Below the pieces are notes generated by a model. The model did not search any database. It had not been told where the DNA came from and saw only the letters and a list, made by a program, of their open reading frames with translations. Below are positions 32,312 through 40,373 of a DNA stretch of 64,000 nt, piece by piece. The translations under genes and the position numbers were made by a program. Position 1 is the first letter of the stretch, and each line of letters opens with the position of its first letter. Source of the stretch: Oscillospiraceae bacterium (GTDB lineage Bacteria; Bacillota; Clostridia; Oscillospirales; Acutalibacteraceae); contig DOQR01000007.1 in NCBI GenBank assembly GCA_003514385.1, forward strand, positions 146,768 through 210,767, written 5' to 3'.

Positions 32312-32517
32312 AGTACAGAAATCTTAGTGAATTGATTACTCAAAGCCGCAGTTCGAGAAGATATTTTCTCTCGCTGCCGGCGGAGTTTCAGATGCGGCTG
32401 CACGGGCAGAATGATTATATTCATTCTGCGCATCAGCTGCACTCGACGGCGGAGCTGATTAAAATATACGACCGCGAAATTATGATATCCGAGAGCCTCG
32501 ACCGATATTTCAAATAG
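32308..32517 (+). CDS. Small conserved-looking protein, unknown function
   Basis: 69 residues from a TTG codon with GGGGTGAT upstream. The sequence (LSELITQSRSSRRYFLSLPA near the start, then HGQNDYIHSAHQLH) resembles a family of about 70-residue proteins frequent in gut clostridia, with a helical, His/Ser-rich composition; I cannot name it. The gene runs divergently from the HMA gene and its stop codon abuts that of the ABC permease without an intervening terminator. A longer upstream frame exists but overlaps the HMA gene. Confidence 0.55.
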   Translation: MQYRNLSELITQSRSSRRYFLSLPAEFQMRLHGQNDYIHSAHQLHSTAELIKIYDREIMISESLDRYFK

Positions 32518-34797
32518 TTATTCGGCGGACTTTAGAGCCTCGACCATATCTATCTTACGGTTCTTGCGCGCGACCATGAGGCTGACTATCAGCGAGACTC
32601 CGAAAGTCAGCAGCGCGCTGATGAAATATGTCTTCCAGCTGACGACCGTGTTCATCTCATATTCCCCTGCCATCGCGCTGACGAGGTAGCTGAGCGTTCC
32701 GAGTCCGCACGGGATGCCGATAATGACGCCGATTAGCGTCAGCCACATATTCTGACCGATAAGCAGCTTGCCTATCTTTTTATCCCTGAAGCCGACGACT
32801 TTGAGCGTCGCCATCTCGCGGTAGCGTTCGGTGTAGCTCATGACGCCGAGGTTATAGAGCACGACCATGCCGAGTCCGAGAGCCGCGACAACGAGAATGC
32901 CTATCATCATGTTCTGTATCTCAGTAAACGTATCGAACGAATCGACTATCGACTGCTTCGTCTGAACGCTCTTTATCAGGCTGTCTGAGACGATATCCGA
33001 TTTTTCGGTGCTCGTATAAATCGAATCTATATTATACGAGATATCGAGCTTTTCGGCATATTCGGGCGAGATAACAATGCTCTCGGTGACGCTGCGGATA
33101 AGTCCGGCTATTTTAAGCTCATATTCTTTGTCCGAGCCGTATGGGCTGATTTTGAAGGTATCGCCCGCTTTGAGCCCGAACTCATCGGCTATTCTCATGC
33201 AGACATAAGCGCCGTCGCTGCCGATTTTTACATAATCGGTGTTCTCATCCGGGAACTTAACTTTATCGTGTTCGATATTATATATATCGAGCGAGAGTGT
33301 CTTTTCATCATGCTTGACGCTGACGGATGAGCTCCAGTCGCCGTCATATTTATCGGCAAGGGCTTCGCACTGCTCTTTCGTCGTGCCCTCGGCAACATAT
33401 ATGCGCGAGGAATAGGCTATTGCGCCGTCATAGTACATATCGAGGAAAGCGGACATGGTGTCGCGCATTCCGAGCGAACCGACAACGAGCAGAGTGCAGC
33501 CGATTATGCCGATAAGAGTCATTGCGGTACGCGACTTATGGCGCATGACATCGCGCAGATTCCAGCGCGTGCCGAACGAGAGCTTGTGGAAACCGTTCGT
33601 TCTCTCTATAAGCAGGGCTTTCATTCTCTTGGGCTCATACGGGCGCAGGGCATCGGCGGCGGTGCCGTGGAGTATCTTCTTGACGCACAAAAAACCGATA
33701 AGTGTCAGGATAAGTATAATCGCAACAACAATTATAATGCAGAACAGCGGCATACGCAGACGCCAATACGGCATATCAAGATATGTTCCCATCGTGCCGT
33801 TCGGGTTCATAACACTCCATGCGATAATATAGCCGAGCGCCGTTCCGAGAACGGAGCCGACGATGCCGATCGAAAAGGCATATGAAGTATAGTGCGCGAG
33901 AATACGCCTGTCTTTGAAACCGAGCGCCTTGAGCGTGCCTATCTGCGTCTTTTCCTTTGCGGTCAGCCTCTGCATGGTCGTTACCATAGTCAGGACCGCG
34001 ATAAGCAAAAACAGCGGCGGCAGGACGGAGCCCATGGTTTTGCCCTCGTCGCTCTCGCCTTTCGCCTGAGCATAAGCCGTGCTCTCGTCCTTTGAAAGAA
34101 TAAGCGTGGTCTTGCCGAGGGCGTCGTCAACGGAGTTTTCAAACTGCTTTCTTGAATCATCGGAGATAACATTTATCTGCGGATAAAAATCCATACCAAC
34201 TGTCTTTTTATAGAGAGCCGGCGAAATAAACGCATAGCCGTAGGTCGTATAATCGGGCATGAGCTGCGTCTCATCGCGTACGCAGATCATATATTCGCCC
34301 GCTTTTATCAAGCCTTTGACCGTTCCGCTGACTTCAAAATTTTTATATACAAGCGTCAACTTGTCGCCGATCTTCACATCATTTTTAGAAGCGTAGATAT
34401 CCGACAGCCAGATGCCGTCCTCGCTCGCGGAATTATATTCTTCGCCGTCCATGAGCACAAAGCCCGAGACATTCTCGTTCTCCGTAACGGTCATCGCGAG
34501 GCTATCGCCCTCACGCTCTTTCACATCGGCGTTGACGGAGAGATAACGCGAGGCTGATTTCACTCCGCTTATGTTCTCTATTTTTTCAAGCTCGTCTTTT
34601 GAAAAGCCCGACTCGGATATTATTCTGTAATCCGCATAGTTGGATTCTTCGAAAAACGAAGCCATGTTGTCCTCAATGCTGACCCATTCCATATTGAAGC
34701 CGACGAAAATACCGACTCCGAGGACTATCATGATTATCATCGAGATAAACTGCGCGCGGTAAAGACGCATCGTTCTCAAAAGCTTTTTGAACAGCAT
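32518..34797 (-). CDS. ABC transporter permease, FtsX/MacB family
   Basis: 759 residues: a transmembrane helix near residues 12-35, a large extracytoplasmic domain (about 36-255), three helices (about 262-380), a further helix (about 428-450) and second extracytoplasmic domain, and three C-terminal helices (about 630-750). This is the tandem FtsX-like layout of exporters for peptides, antimicrobials or lipoproteins. It lies 12 bases downstream of its ATPase gene. Substrate unknown; Gram-positive relatives often remove antimicrobial peptides. Confidence 0.92.
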   Translation of the reverse strand: MLFKKLLRTMRLYRAQFISMIIMIVLGVGIFVGFNMEWVSIEDNMASFFEESNYADYRIISESGFSKDELEKIENISGVKSASRYLSVNADVKEREGDSLAMTVTENENVSGFVLMDGEEYNSASEDGIWLSDIYASKNDVKIGDKLTLVYKNFEVSGTVKGLIKAGEYMICVRDETQLMPDYTTYGYAFISPALYKKTVGMDFYPQINVISDDSRKQFENSVDDALGKTTLILSKDESTAYAQAKGESDEGKTMGSVLPPLFLLIAVLTMVTTMQRLTAKEKTQIGTLKALGFKDRRILAHYTSYAFSIGIVGSVLGTALGYIIAWSVMNPNGTMGTYLDMPYWRLRMPLFCIIIVVAIILILTLIGFLCVKKILHGTAADALRPYEPKRMKALLIERTNGFHKLSFGTRWNLRDVMRHKSRTAMTLIGIIGCTLLVVGSLGMRDTMSAFLDMYYDGAIAYSSRIYVAEGTTKEQCEALADKYDGDWSSSVSVKHDEKTLSLDIYNIEHDKVKFPDENTDYVKIGSDGAYVCMRIADEFGLKAGDTFKISPYGSDKEYELKIAGLIRSVTESIVISPEYAEKLDISYNIDSIYTSTEKSDIVSDSLIKSVQTKQSIVDSFDTFTEIQNMMIGILVVAALGLGMVVLYNLGVMSYTERYREMATLKVVGFRDKKIGKLLIGQNMWLTLIGVIIGIPCGLGTLSYLVSAMAGEYEMNTVVSWKTYFISALLTFGVSLIVSLMVARKNRKIDMVEALKSAE

Positions 34798-34809
34798 ACT
34801 GCGCCTCCT

Positions 34810-35511
34810 TTACCAATCGATCTCGTCGGCAGAAGCCGGATAAGGCTGATCCTCACAGGAGACTATCCTGCCGTTTTTCACTCTTATAACGGTATCCGCC
34901 ATCTTCGCTATATTCTGGTTATGAGTGACTATGACTATCGTCTTGCCGTAATCGCGAGCCATTTTGAGCAGCAATTTGAGCACGCGCACGCCGGTTTCGG
35001 AATCAAGCGCGCCGGTCGGCTCATCGCACAGGAGTATCTTCGGATTCTTCGCGAGCGCACGGGCAATAGACACGCGCTGCTGTTCGCCGCCGGAAAGCTC
35101 GGAGGGGAACTTCTTGAGATGATCCACAAGCCCGACTTCTTCGAGCATCTTTGTCGCGGAGAGCGAATCCGGGGCTATCTCTTTGACGAGCGAGACATTC
35201 TCGTGAACCGTAAGGGTCGGGACGAGATTATAAAACTGGAACACGAAGCCGACTTTCTTCGCTCTGTAATCGGCGAGCTCATCGTTCGAGAGCTTCGATA
35301 TATCCTCGCCCTCGACATATATCTTTCCGTCGGTCGGGCTGTCAAGTCCGCCGAGCAGATTTAAAAGCGTGCTCTTTCCCGCGCCGCTGGGGCCGAGGAT
35401 AACAACAAATTTTCCCTCTTCAAGCTCCATATTCACCGAATCGAGAGCCTTGAGTTCGTGGTCGCCGCTTTTATAGACGCGGCTCACATTTTCAAACTTT
35501 ACTACTGCCAT
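34810..35511 (-). CDS. ABC transporter ATP-binding protein (MacB/LolD type)
   Basis: 233 residues. Walker [11 protein letters not shown]-loop in FVFQFYN, signature LSGGEQQR, Walker [13 protein letters not shown] and the switch histidine in IVIVTHN are all present, so it should be an active ATPase. ATG 35511 follows AAGGGAG by eight bases and overlaps the 3' end of the DtxR-like regulator gene by 20 bases, indicating coupled expression. Works with the adjacent FtsX-type permease. Confidence 0.95.
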   Translation of the reverse strand: MAVVKFENVSRVYKSGDHELKALDSVNMELEEGKFVVILGPSGAGKSTLLNLLGGLDSPTDGKIYVEGEDISKLSNDELADYRAKKVGFVFQFYNLVPTLTVHENVSLVKEIAPDSLSATKMLEEVGLVDHLKKFPSELSGGEQQRVSIARALAKNPKILLCDEPTGALDSETGVRVLKLLLKMARDYGKTIVIVTHNQNIAKMADTVIRVKNGRIVSCEDQPYPASADEIDW

Positions 35512-35899
35512 TGCTTTTCTCCCTTTCTTGCTCATATCTTCTGCTCATGTGTTCGAGGCTGTCCTGCGGAACCTCCGAGAGCAGAGAACACACAGCCATT
35601 TGCAGATCTCCAATATCGGGGAACATACATCGCAGGCTCTCCGAAACTATCTCATAGTAATGACCGTAGCGGTGCGCGGTATCGTTGCCCGAATCGGTAA
35701 AATGCGCCACTCCGTAAGAGGTTTTGCTGATTATCCCGAGTTCCGAAAAAGTGTCCATCATATTGTGCACGCTCGGCTTTGACAGATTGAGCGCCGAAGC
35801 AAGGTCGACGCAGCGGACTCCGCATCCGTCTCTGTCGAGCTCCTTCATTGTCAGAAGGTAGCGTATATTTGACGCCGTAAGTGTTCTTCGGTTTGTCAT
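35492..35899 (-). CDS. DtxR/MntR-like winged-helix regulator with degenerate metal site
   Basis: 135 residues. The N-terminal winged helix (about 8-70, VDLASALNLSKPSVHNMMDT as recognition region) and following dimerisation helices align with DtxR-family repressors. By eye alignment with the intact neighbour at 36192, the metal ligands are mostly lost: Met9 becomes Arg, the Glu and His of C-x2-E-H become Leu and Ser, only the Cys and one His remain. It heads the ABC exporter operon, behind two TTAGC-type palindromes. It may sense something other than iron, or act as a metal-independent partner. ATG 35899 follows GGGAGG. Confidence 0.78.
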   Translation of the reverse strand: MTNRRTLTASNIRYLLTMKELDRDGCGVRCVDLASALNLSKPSVHNMMDTFSELGIISKTSYGVAHFTDSGNDTAHRYGHYYEIVSESLRCMFPDIGDLQMAVCSLLSEVPQDSLEHMSRRYEQEREKSNGSSKV

Positions 35900-35934
35900 G
35901 ATCTTCCTCCCGCAATAAAGTGTCAAACATTTGA

Positions 35935-35948
35935 TTAGCACTTGCTAA
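35935..35948 (-). promoter_or_regulatory. TTAGCA-NN-TGCTAA operator, ABC exporter operon
   Basis: TTAGCACTTGCTAA, arms perfect, between the promoter at 35992 and ATG 35899. Confidence 0.7.
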
Positions 35949-35968
35949 CCGCGATCTTTAAAAATTGA

Positions 35969-35982
35969 TTAGCCCCCGCTAA
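35969..35982 (-). promoter_or_regulatory. Second, variant operator (TTAGC-N4-GCTAA)
   Basis: TTAGCCCCCGCTAA keeps the TTAGC and GCTAA arms but has C-rich centre. Its centre is 34 bases from the previous box, about three helical turns, and it lies just downstream of the -10 hexamer. Confidence 0.6.
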
Positions 35983-35991
35983 CCAAACTAT

Positions 35992-36020
35992 ATGGTAAAC
36001 TATTCTTTGCGCTGTGTCAA
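35992..36020 (-). promoter_or_regulatory. Promoter of the regulator-ABC exporter operon
   Basis: TTGACA (36015-36020), 17-base spacer, TACCAT (35992-35997) on the minus strand; the two palindromes lie downstream of it in repressing position. Confidence 0.6.
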
Positions 36021-36077
36021 TATGATTTTTTCCTGTTTTATTGACAGACTAACAAATTCGGCAACATCCACAAATGA

Positions 36078-36091
36078 TTAGCATATGCTAA
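36078..36091. promoter_or_regulatory. TTAGCA-NN-TGCTAA operator, best palindrome
   Basis: TTAGCATATGCTAA within the 18-base perfect palindrome GATTAGCATATGCTAATC (36076-36093). It lies between the divergent regulator genes, 101 bases before the intact DtxR gene, and suggests autoregulation. Confidence 0.72.
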
Positions 36092-36129
36092 TCAATAATC
36101 TTGTCGAAAAGCACGGGCACAAAGACATA

Positions 36130-36158
36130 TTGATTTTCGGGCGGGCGCGTGATATCAT
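36130..36158 (+). promoter_or_regulatory. Promoter of the intact DtxR-family gene
   Basis: TTGATT (36130-36135), 17-base spacer, TATCAT (36153-36158), 34 bases before ATG 36192. Confidence 0.5.
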
Positions 36159-36191
36159 TAATTATACAAATTTAATGAACGGAGGGATCAG

Positions 36192-36569
36192 ATGCACCTG
36201 CAGGAATCCGGCGAGATGTATCTCGAAACAATATATGTACTTTCAAAGAAAGGCGTCGTGCGCTCGCTCGATGTCGCGGAATACATGGGCTTTTCAAAGC
36301 CGAGCGTCAGCCGCGCCGTTGGACTTCTCAAGCAGGGCGGCTATCTCCTCATGGACAAAGACGGATATCTCACACTCACCGATGCGGGGCTTGAGGTCGC
36401 GCATAAGATATACGAGCGGCACACCGTGCTCTCGAATCTGCTGATCCGCCTCGGTGTCAGCGAAGAAGTCGCGGTCGAGGACGCATGCAAGCTCGAGCAC
36501 GACATAAGCGACGAGACATTCGCGGCGATAAAAGAGCACGTTGTCAAAAATATCGACACCCTGAAATAA
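36192..36569 (+). CDS. DtxR family metal-dependent repressor with iron-type ligand set
   Basis: 125 residues: winged helix (about 5-62, SLDVAEYMGFSKPSVSRAVG) and dimerisation/metal-binding domain, without the C-terminal SH3-like domain of DtxR. The ligand pattern is Met9, Cys99, Glu102, His103 plus ancillary His71, Glu75, as in DtxR/IdeR; manganese-specific MntR has Asp at the first and Glu at the second of these positions. This predicts Fe(II) sensing. GGAGGG precedes ATG by six bases. A perfect palindromic box lies upstream, and the same box precedes the flavodoxin and ABC operons. Automated annotation would probably say MntR; the residues argue for iron. Confidence 0.88.
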   Translation: MHLQESGEMYLETIYVLSKKGVVRSLDVAEYMGFSKPSVSRAVGLLKQGGYLLMDKDGYLTLTDAGLEVAHKIYERHTVLSNLLIRLGVSEEVAVEDACKLEHDISDETFAAIKEHVVKNIDTLK

Positions 36570-36641
36570 TTTGTATCGGCAAATTATTATAAGCATTTTT
36601 ACTTTTCGAGTTTTGTTTTGAAAATATTCAATAATACAGAT

Positions 36642-36687
36642 AGGCATGTTCAACAATTCGGCGCTTCCCATTTTGTTGAACATGCCT
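36642..36687. repeat. Perfect 15-base inverted repeat
   Basis: AGGCATGTTCAACAA (36642-36656) and TTGTTGAACATGCCT (36673-36687) with a 16-base spacer. No T-run follows, so it is not a typical terminator although it lies after the DtxR gene. Could be a transcription end, an operator pair, or the remnant of a small mobile element. Confidence 0.6.
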
Positions 36688-36703
36688 AAATATATTTGTG
36701 CGC

Positions 36704-36752
36704 TTGAAAAGCCTTTTTACACATGGTATAATAATTTGAGATTATGTGTAAA
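36704..36752 (+). promoter_or_regulatory. Promoter and dyad operator of the GPH sugar transporter
   Basis: TTGAAA (36704-36709), 17 bases, TATAAT (36727-36732). The -10 box is enclosed by TTTACACAT (36716-36724) and ATGTGTAAA (36744-36752), perfect 9-base complements 19 bases apart; a further half-site TTACACA lies at about 36770. Likely binding site for a sugar-responsive repressor that cannot be identified here. Confidence 0.65.
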
Positions 36753-36790
36753 GACTTGCACATAAAGTATTACACAAAAGGAAGGTAGAA

Positions 36791-38362
36791 ATGAGCAAAG
36801 GAAAGAACCAGGCGCCGAGCGGGGCTATCAAGCACAACACCTACACCGGCAAAGAGCTGACAGGTTACTTAGTAGGTCTCGCAGGACAGAACATCATCTA
36901 CAACATCATCGCAGGCGGACTCCAGTACTACTGGCAGTCGATTATTTTTTTGCCGGCGATGGCCATCTCGGTAATATTCTTCGTCGCCCGCGTTTGGGAT
37001 GCTATCAATGACCCGATGATGGGCTCGATAGTTGACCACACCAGAACAAAGTGGGGTAAGTGCAAGCCCTACCTCATGTTCGTCCCGATCCCGATAGGAA
37101 TCATTACCATTCTCACATTCTGCAACAAGACATACACCGACTACACATCGACCGGTGCGCATGTACTGATTATCGCCTGGGCGGCAATCTCCTACATTCT
37201 CTGGGGTATGTGCTACACCGTCGGCGATATTCCGCTCTGGGGTGTAACCTCGCTTATGACCGACGATGAGAACGACAGAGCAAAGGCTCTCTCGCTCGCC
37301 CGTATCGTCGCAAACCTCGGCGCTATCGGCATGCTCATCACTTTCGCAGGAAAGGCTCTCTCCCCCATGTTCCAGGAGAAGAAAGGCCTTGACCTTATTC
37401 ATGCGGACAAGATGTCCTATATCATAATCGCCGTTATCCTTACGATATTCGCAACTATTCTCTTCCAGTTTTCCGGCTTCTCTGTAAAAGAGAGAGTTCA
37501 GCAGTCCGAAAAGAAGTACACCATGAAGGAGAACTTCAAAATCGCGATCTCCAACGATCCGTTCAGAAGGCTCCTCCTCTCGGGCATTCTCAGAAGCCCC
37601 ATCATGCTTCTCTCGATCGTCGGTCTGTCGCTCGTTATGTACTACTTCTTCGACAACAACCTTGCCAATCTTGTTGTTGACGGCCAGCTTCAGATTATAA
37701 AAATCGTTCAGCTTCTGGTTATGGCTATCGGCCTTCTCGGCGGTATGATCATCGGTACTGCCGCCACGCCGAAGATGTCCGCAAAGTTCGGCAAGAAGCA
37801 GCTCTATAACTTCTATTCAATCGCCGGTGCAGTTCCCTATGCAATGATCTTTGTCGTCTATAAAATAGCCGGCGGCAACCTTATGCAGAACATGGTTTAT
37901 GTCGTTTTGATGGCTGTTATGATGTTCGCGGCTTCCTGGGCAATGGGCTCGATAAACATTCTCCAGTCGATAATGATAGCAGACTGCGTTGACTACGAGG
38001 AGTACAAGAACGGCGTTCGTACCGACGGCGTGTTCTTCTCCGGCCAGTCCTTCATCACCAAGCTTGCAATGGGCGTTTCCTCGCTCATCTCCGGCTTCAT
38101 TTATTCGGCTGTTCACTACACCGCCGAATACATCGAGACTCTTAACCTCGACCTGGCGGCAGGAAAGTATCATTTCTACGAGGCAAACGACGGAAAATAC
38201 GCTATGGCGATGTTCCTGCTTATTTCCATTCCGCCCGCAATCGGTATGCTTCTCTCCGCTATTCCCACTCTCAAGTATTCGCTCACCGATAAGGAGCACA
38301 CAAGAATACTCAACGAGCTTATCGAAAGACGCGCAAGCAAGAATAACGGAAACAACGACTGA
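36791..38362 (+). CDS. GPH family (MFS) glycoside/sugar cation symporter
   Basis: 523 residues with twelve predicted helices, of the glycoside-pentoside-hexuronide family: the helix 2-3 region has ARVWDAINDPMMGSIVDHTRTKWGK, and the second half has SIMIADCVDYEEYKNG with the conserved acidic residues. Imports sugars or short oligosaccharides with Na+ or H+. The AAAGGAAGG ribosome site is seven bases before ATG. Expressed from a strong promoter with a palindromic operator, and followed by a terminator. It is the only sugar transporter in the window and so the best candidate to feed the intracellular glycosidases. Confidence 0.92.
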   Translation: MSKGKNQAPSGAIKHNTYTGKELTGYLVGLAGQNIIYNIIAGGLQYYWQSIIFLPAMAISVIFFVARVWDAINDPMMGSIVDHTRTKWGKCKPYLMFVPIPIGIITILTFCNKTYTDYTSTGAHVLIIAWAAISYILWGMCYTVGDIPLWGVTSLMTDDENDRAKALSLARIVANLGAIGMLITFAGKALSPMFQEKKGLDLIHADKMSYIIIAVILTIFATILFQFSGFSVKERVQQSEKKYTMKENFKIAISNDPFRRLLLSGILRSPIMLLSIVGLSLVMYYFFDNNLANLVVDGQLQIIKIVQLLVMAIGLLGGMIIGTAATPKMSAKFGKKQLYNFYSIAGAVPYAMIFVVYKIAGGNLMQNMVYVVLMAVMMFAASWAMGSINILQSIMIADCVDYEEYKNGVRTDGVFFSGQSFITKLAMGVSSLISGFIYSAVHYTAEYIETLNLDLAAGKYHFYEANDGKYAMAMFLLISIPPAIGMLLSAIPTLKYSLTDKEHTRILNELIERRASKNNGNND

Positions 38363-38389
38363 TTGTCTCCGACAAATCAATAAGCACGG

Positions 38390-38420
38390 CGGTGCAGCTC
38401 ACTCGGGCTGCACCGTTTTT
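38390..38420 (+). terminator. Terminator of the GPH transporter gene
   Basis: CGGTGCAGC (38390-38398), 8-base loop, GCTGCACCG (38407-38415), then TTTTT. Confidence 0.92.
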
Positions 38421-38433
38421 GATATGCATAAAA

Positions 38434-38468
38434 AAATAACGGAGCAGGCAAAACCTACTCCGTTATTT
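38434..38468 (-). terminator. Terminator of the RNHCP gene
   Basis: AATAACGGAG (38435-38444) pairs with CTCCGTTATT (38458-38467); the minus strand continues TTTTTTTATG. Confidence 0.85.
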
Positions 38469-38477
38469 TCTTTCGGG

Positions 38478-38903
38478 TTATTCGAGCGCCCCGTCTCCGT
38501 CCATGAGCGCCGCCAGCTCTCTTATGCGCTCTATCGGGAACGGCGGTGAGCACAGCGGTTTCATCGCTATGCTCATCAGCTTCATCGGGTTGTCGTCCGC
38601 GGCGACGCGGTTCGAGGACATCGCACCGCATCTGCGGCAACGGTGGACTATCGCCCATTCACCGTTTTTTCTCACCCAGACCGCTATGGGGTCCATGATT
38701 CCCCCGCAGTCCGAAGCTCTGTCTCCGAGCTCGATATCAACATGCAGGCTAGAAAGGCAGTTCGGGCAGTGGTTTCTGTGGTTGCTGCCCGCTCCCTGCG
38801 GCACTACAGTGCGTCCGCACACTTTGCAGACAAAAGTCTCGTTGCAGGCGTGAGTCTTATAATAACCTTTTTCGTACTGTTTGCGTTTGTTTTCGCGATT
38901 CAT
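38478..38903 (-). CDS. RNHCP domain protein
   Basis: 141 residues of the RNHCP family, named from the motif present here as HRNHCPNC (about residues 42-49). Two pairs of cysteines (CKVCG and CPNC) and a second pair (CRRCG with the upstream HRC) indicate two zinc-binding knuckles. The family is widespread in bacteria and has no established function; nucleic acid binding is a guess from the zinc ribbons. AGGAGG lies six bases before ATG 38903. Confidence 0.9.
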   Translation of the reverse strand: MNRENKRKQYEKGYYKTHACNETFVCKVCGRTVVPQGAGSNHRNHCPNCLSSLHVDIELGDRASDCGGIMDPIAVWVRKNGEWAIVHRCRRCGAMSSNRVAADDNPMKLMSIAMKPLCSPPFPIERIRELAALMDGDGALE

Positions 38904-38939
38904 TTTTCCTCCTGAAGATCATGGCTCGCGGGAGGAACG

Positions 38940-38987
38940 GCAGAGTGTGTTTTTTTATTTGCCGACCTCCCGGTCAGCGCACACTCT
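38940..38987 (-). other. Structured intergenic segment before the RNHCP gene
   Basis: AGAGTGTG and CACACTCT (38941-38948 with 38980-38987) enclose an inner hairpin GCTGACC-ggga-GGTCGGC. A third repeat ATTTTGT/ACAAAAT (38993-39018) follows. Together they would give a folded leader for the RNHCP mRNA or the end of the tmcAL transcript. No known riboswitch class is recognisable. Confidence 0.4.
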
Positions 38988-39046
38988 CCGGTGATTTTGT
39001 GATAAGTCTCAAACAAAATCTCCTTAGTTTTTTATTCAAGAAACGG

Positions 39047-40234
39047 TCAGATGACCGCTATCTCGTCTGTGTATTCCGCTCCGCACGGCATTATCGACGG
39101 CAGAGCGAGAGAGAATAGGTCGGCGGCGCGCTCTTCGATTGAAGAGATACGTTTTGCGCGTTCACCGAGTTTTTTTATATCCGCCGCGCGCATAACTATC
39201 GGCAGTTTTGCGCTCGAACGCATGGCGCGCAGCTTTTCGCGTCCGATAGCGTTGAAGCCGAGCACGCGGATATACGGCGGTATGCCCTCGCAGTCGGACG
39301 CCTCGATACCGAGCAGAAGAGCCGCAACAGCGCGCCTTATCCGCGCATGGGAATAGCGTTTTGTCTTGGCGAGAGAATAGAGCTCATCGAGCGAAGAGGC
39401 ACTGCGCGAGGCTGAGTATATGCGATTTTCAAGTCCCTCGGAGATATCCGGCACTGCGGCTATTTTTTCGGGCGTTGAGATACGCAGGCACGCAAGTACG
39501 GCTTTTTCGAGAACATTTATATCCGCCGGCGCTCTGCCCGCCCCTATCTCCGCTTTCAGTATCTCTGCGGCACTTTCGGGCATGAGATCGGCAAAGCCCT
39601 CGCCCGCTCTGACTCTGGAGCGTATAAGCGACGCGCTCGCAAATGTGTTCACCGCTTCGCCGCTGTCGTGACCCGCTCCCTCGCGCCTGACGGCGAACGG
39701 AGTAAGTTCGGATTTGAGGGTATCTATCGCGCGTATATATTCGACGGCGAGCGTATCGTTCGGCGACGAGAGCACCGATGCGACGCGGGGATCGAGCTCT
39801 TCCACGGCGCGCTGTCTCGCCGAAGCAAAACTCACGCCGGAGAGCAGGTTTGCGCGCATACTCTCGCGCACGGTATAATCATCGACCGCGCGGGATGCGG
39901 CTCGGAGGAGTTCTATATCGGCACATTCGCTGCCGAAGCTCAGCGTATCAACGCACCCCATGGCGTCGAGCAGCCCGACAGCTCCCCTCGCAAAGGTCTG
40001 CGCCGCAGCGCACGCCCACGGGACAGGGAGCGAAACGACAAGATCCGCGCCGTTCATCAGAGCCATGTGCGCGCGCGCGTTCGGGTGCATCAGCGCAGTC
40101 TCTCCGCGCTGGACGAACCAGCTGCTCATCACGCACACAACTGCCGACGCGCCGTTTTCACGCGTGCGGGCTATATGATATGCGTGCCCGTTATGGAACG
40201 GATTATATTCGGCGACGATGCCTGCGGTGCTCAT
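39047..40234 (-). CDS. tmcAL: tRNA(Met) cytidine acetate ligase TmcAL
   Basis: 395 residues. The N-terminal nucleotidyltransferase core begins with AEYNPFHNGHAYH, containing the HxGH motif of adenylate-forming enzymes, and is typical of YlbM/TmcAL, which uses ATP and acetate to make N4-acetylcytidine at the wobble position of elongator tRNA-Met. ATG 40234 has AAAGGAG nine bases upstream; an upstream in-frame extension to 40348 is not supported. It is divergent from the acetate kinase gene, an apt neighbour since both use acetate, though that pairing may be chance. Confidence 0.93.
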   Translation of the reverse strand: MSTAGIVAEYNPFHNGHAYHIARTRENGASAVVCVMSSWFVQRGETALMHPNARAHMALMNGADLVVSLPVPWACAAAQTFARGAVGLLDAMGCVDTLSFGSECADIELLRAASRAVDDYTVRESMRANLLSGVSFASARQRAVEELDPRVASVLSSPNDTLAVEYIRAIDTLKSELTPFAVRREGAGHDSGEAVNTFASASLIRSRVRAGEGFADLMPESAAEILKAEIGAGRAPADINVLEKAVLACLRISTPEKIAAVPDISEGLENRIYSASRSASSLDELYSLAKTKRYSHARIRRAVAALLLGIEASDCEGIPPYIRVLGFNAIGREKLRAMRSSAKLPIVMRAADIKKLGERAKRISSIEERAADLFSLALPSIMPCGAEYTDEIAVI

Positions 40235-40291
40235 CGGGCTCACTCCTTTCCGTTTTTCGACAATAAGACAGGGGAATTCTGCAAGAACTGC

Positions 40292-40320
40292 TTGAAAAAT
40301 CCTCTTATAGTATATATAAT
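40292..40320 (+). promoter_or_regulatory. Promoter of acetate kinase operon
   Basis: TTGAAA (40292-40297), 17-base spacer, TATAAT (40315-40320), 54 bases before the TTG start. Confidence 0.75.
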
Positions 40321-40373
40321 ATATCAGTAACGTGCTTGTTTCAAGCAAATCTTTTTATTTGGAGGCAATACTC

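Noticed and set aside
36041..36046. TTGACA between the divergent DtxR genes as a plus-strand -35
   Set aside because: No -10-like hexamer 16-18 bases downstream.
36192..36569. Manganese repressor MntR
   Set aside because: The protein has Met9 and Cys99 where MntR has Asp and Glu; the ligand set is that of iron-type DtxR/IdeR.
38904..39046. Known riboswitch (preQ1, T-box) before the RNHCP gene
   Set aside because: The hairpins lack the conserved sequence blocks of any class I know; reported only as a structured segment.
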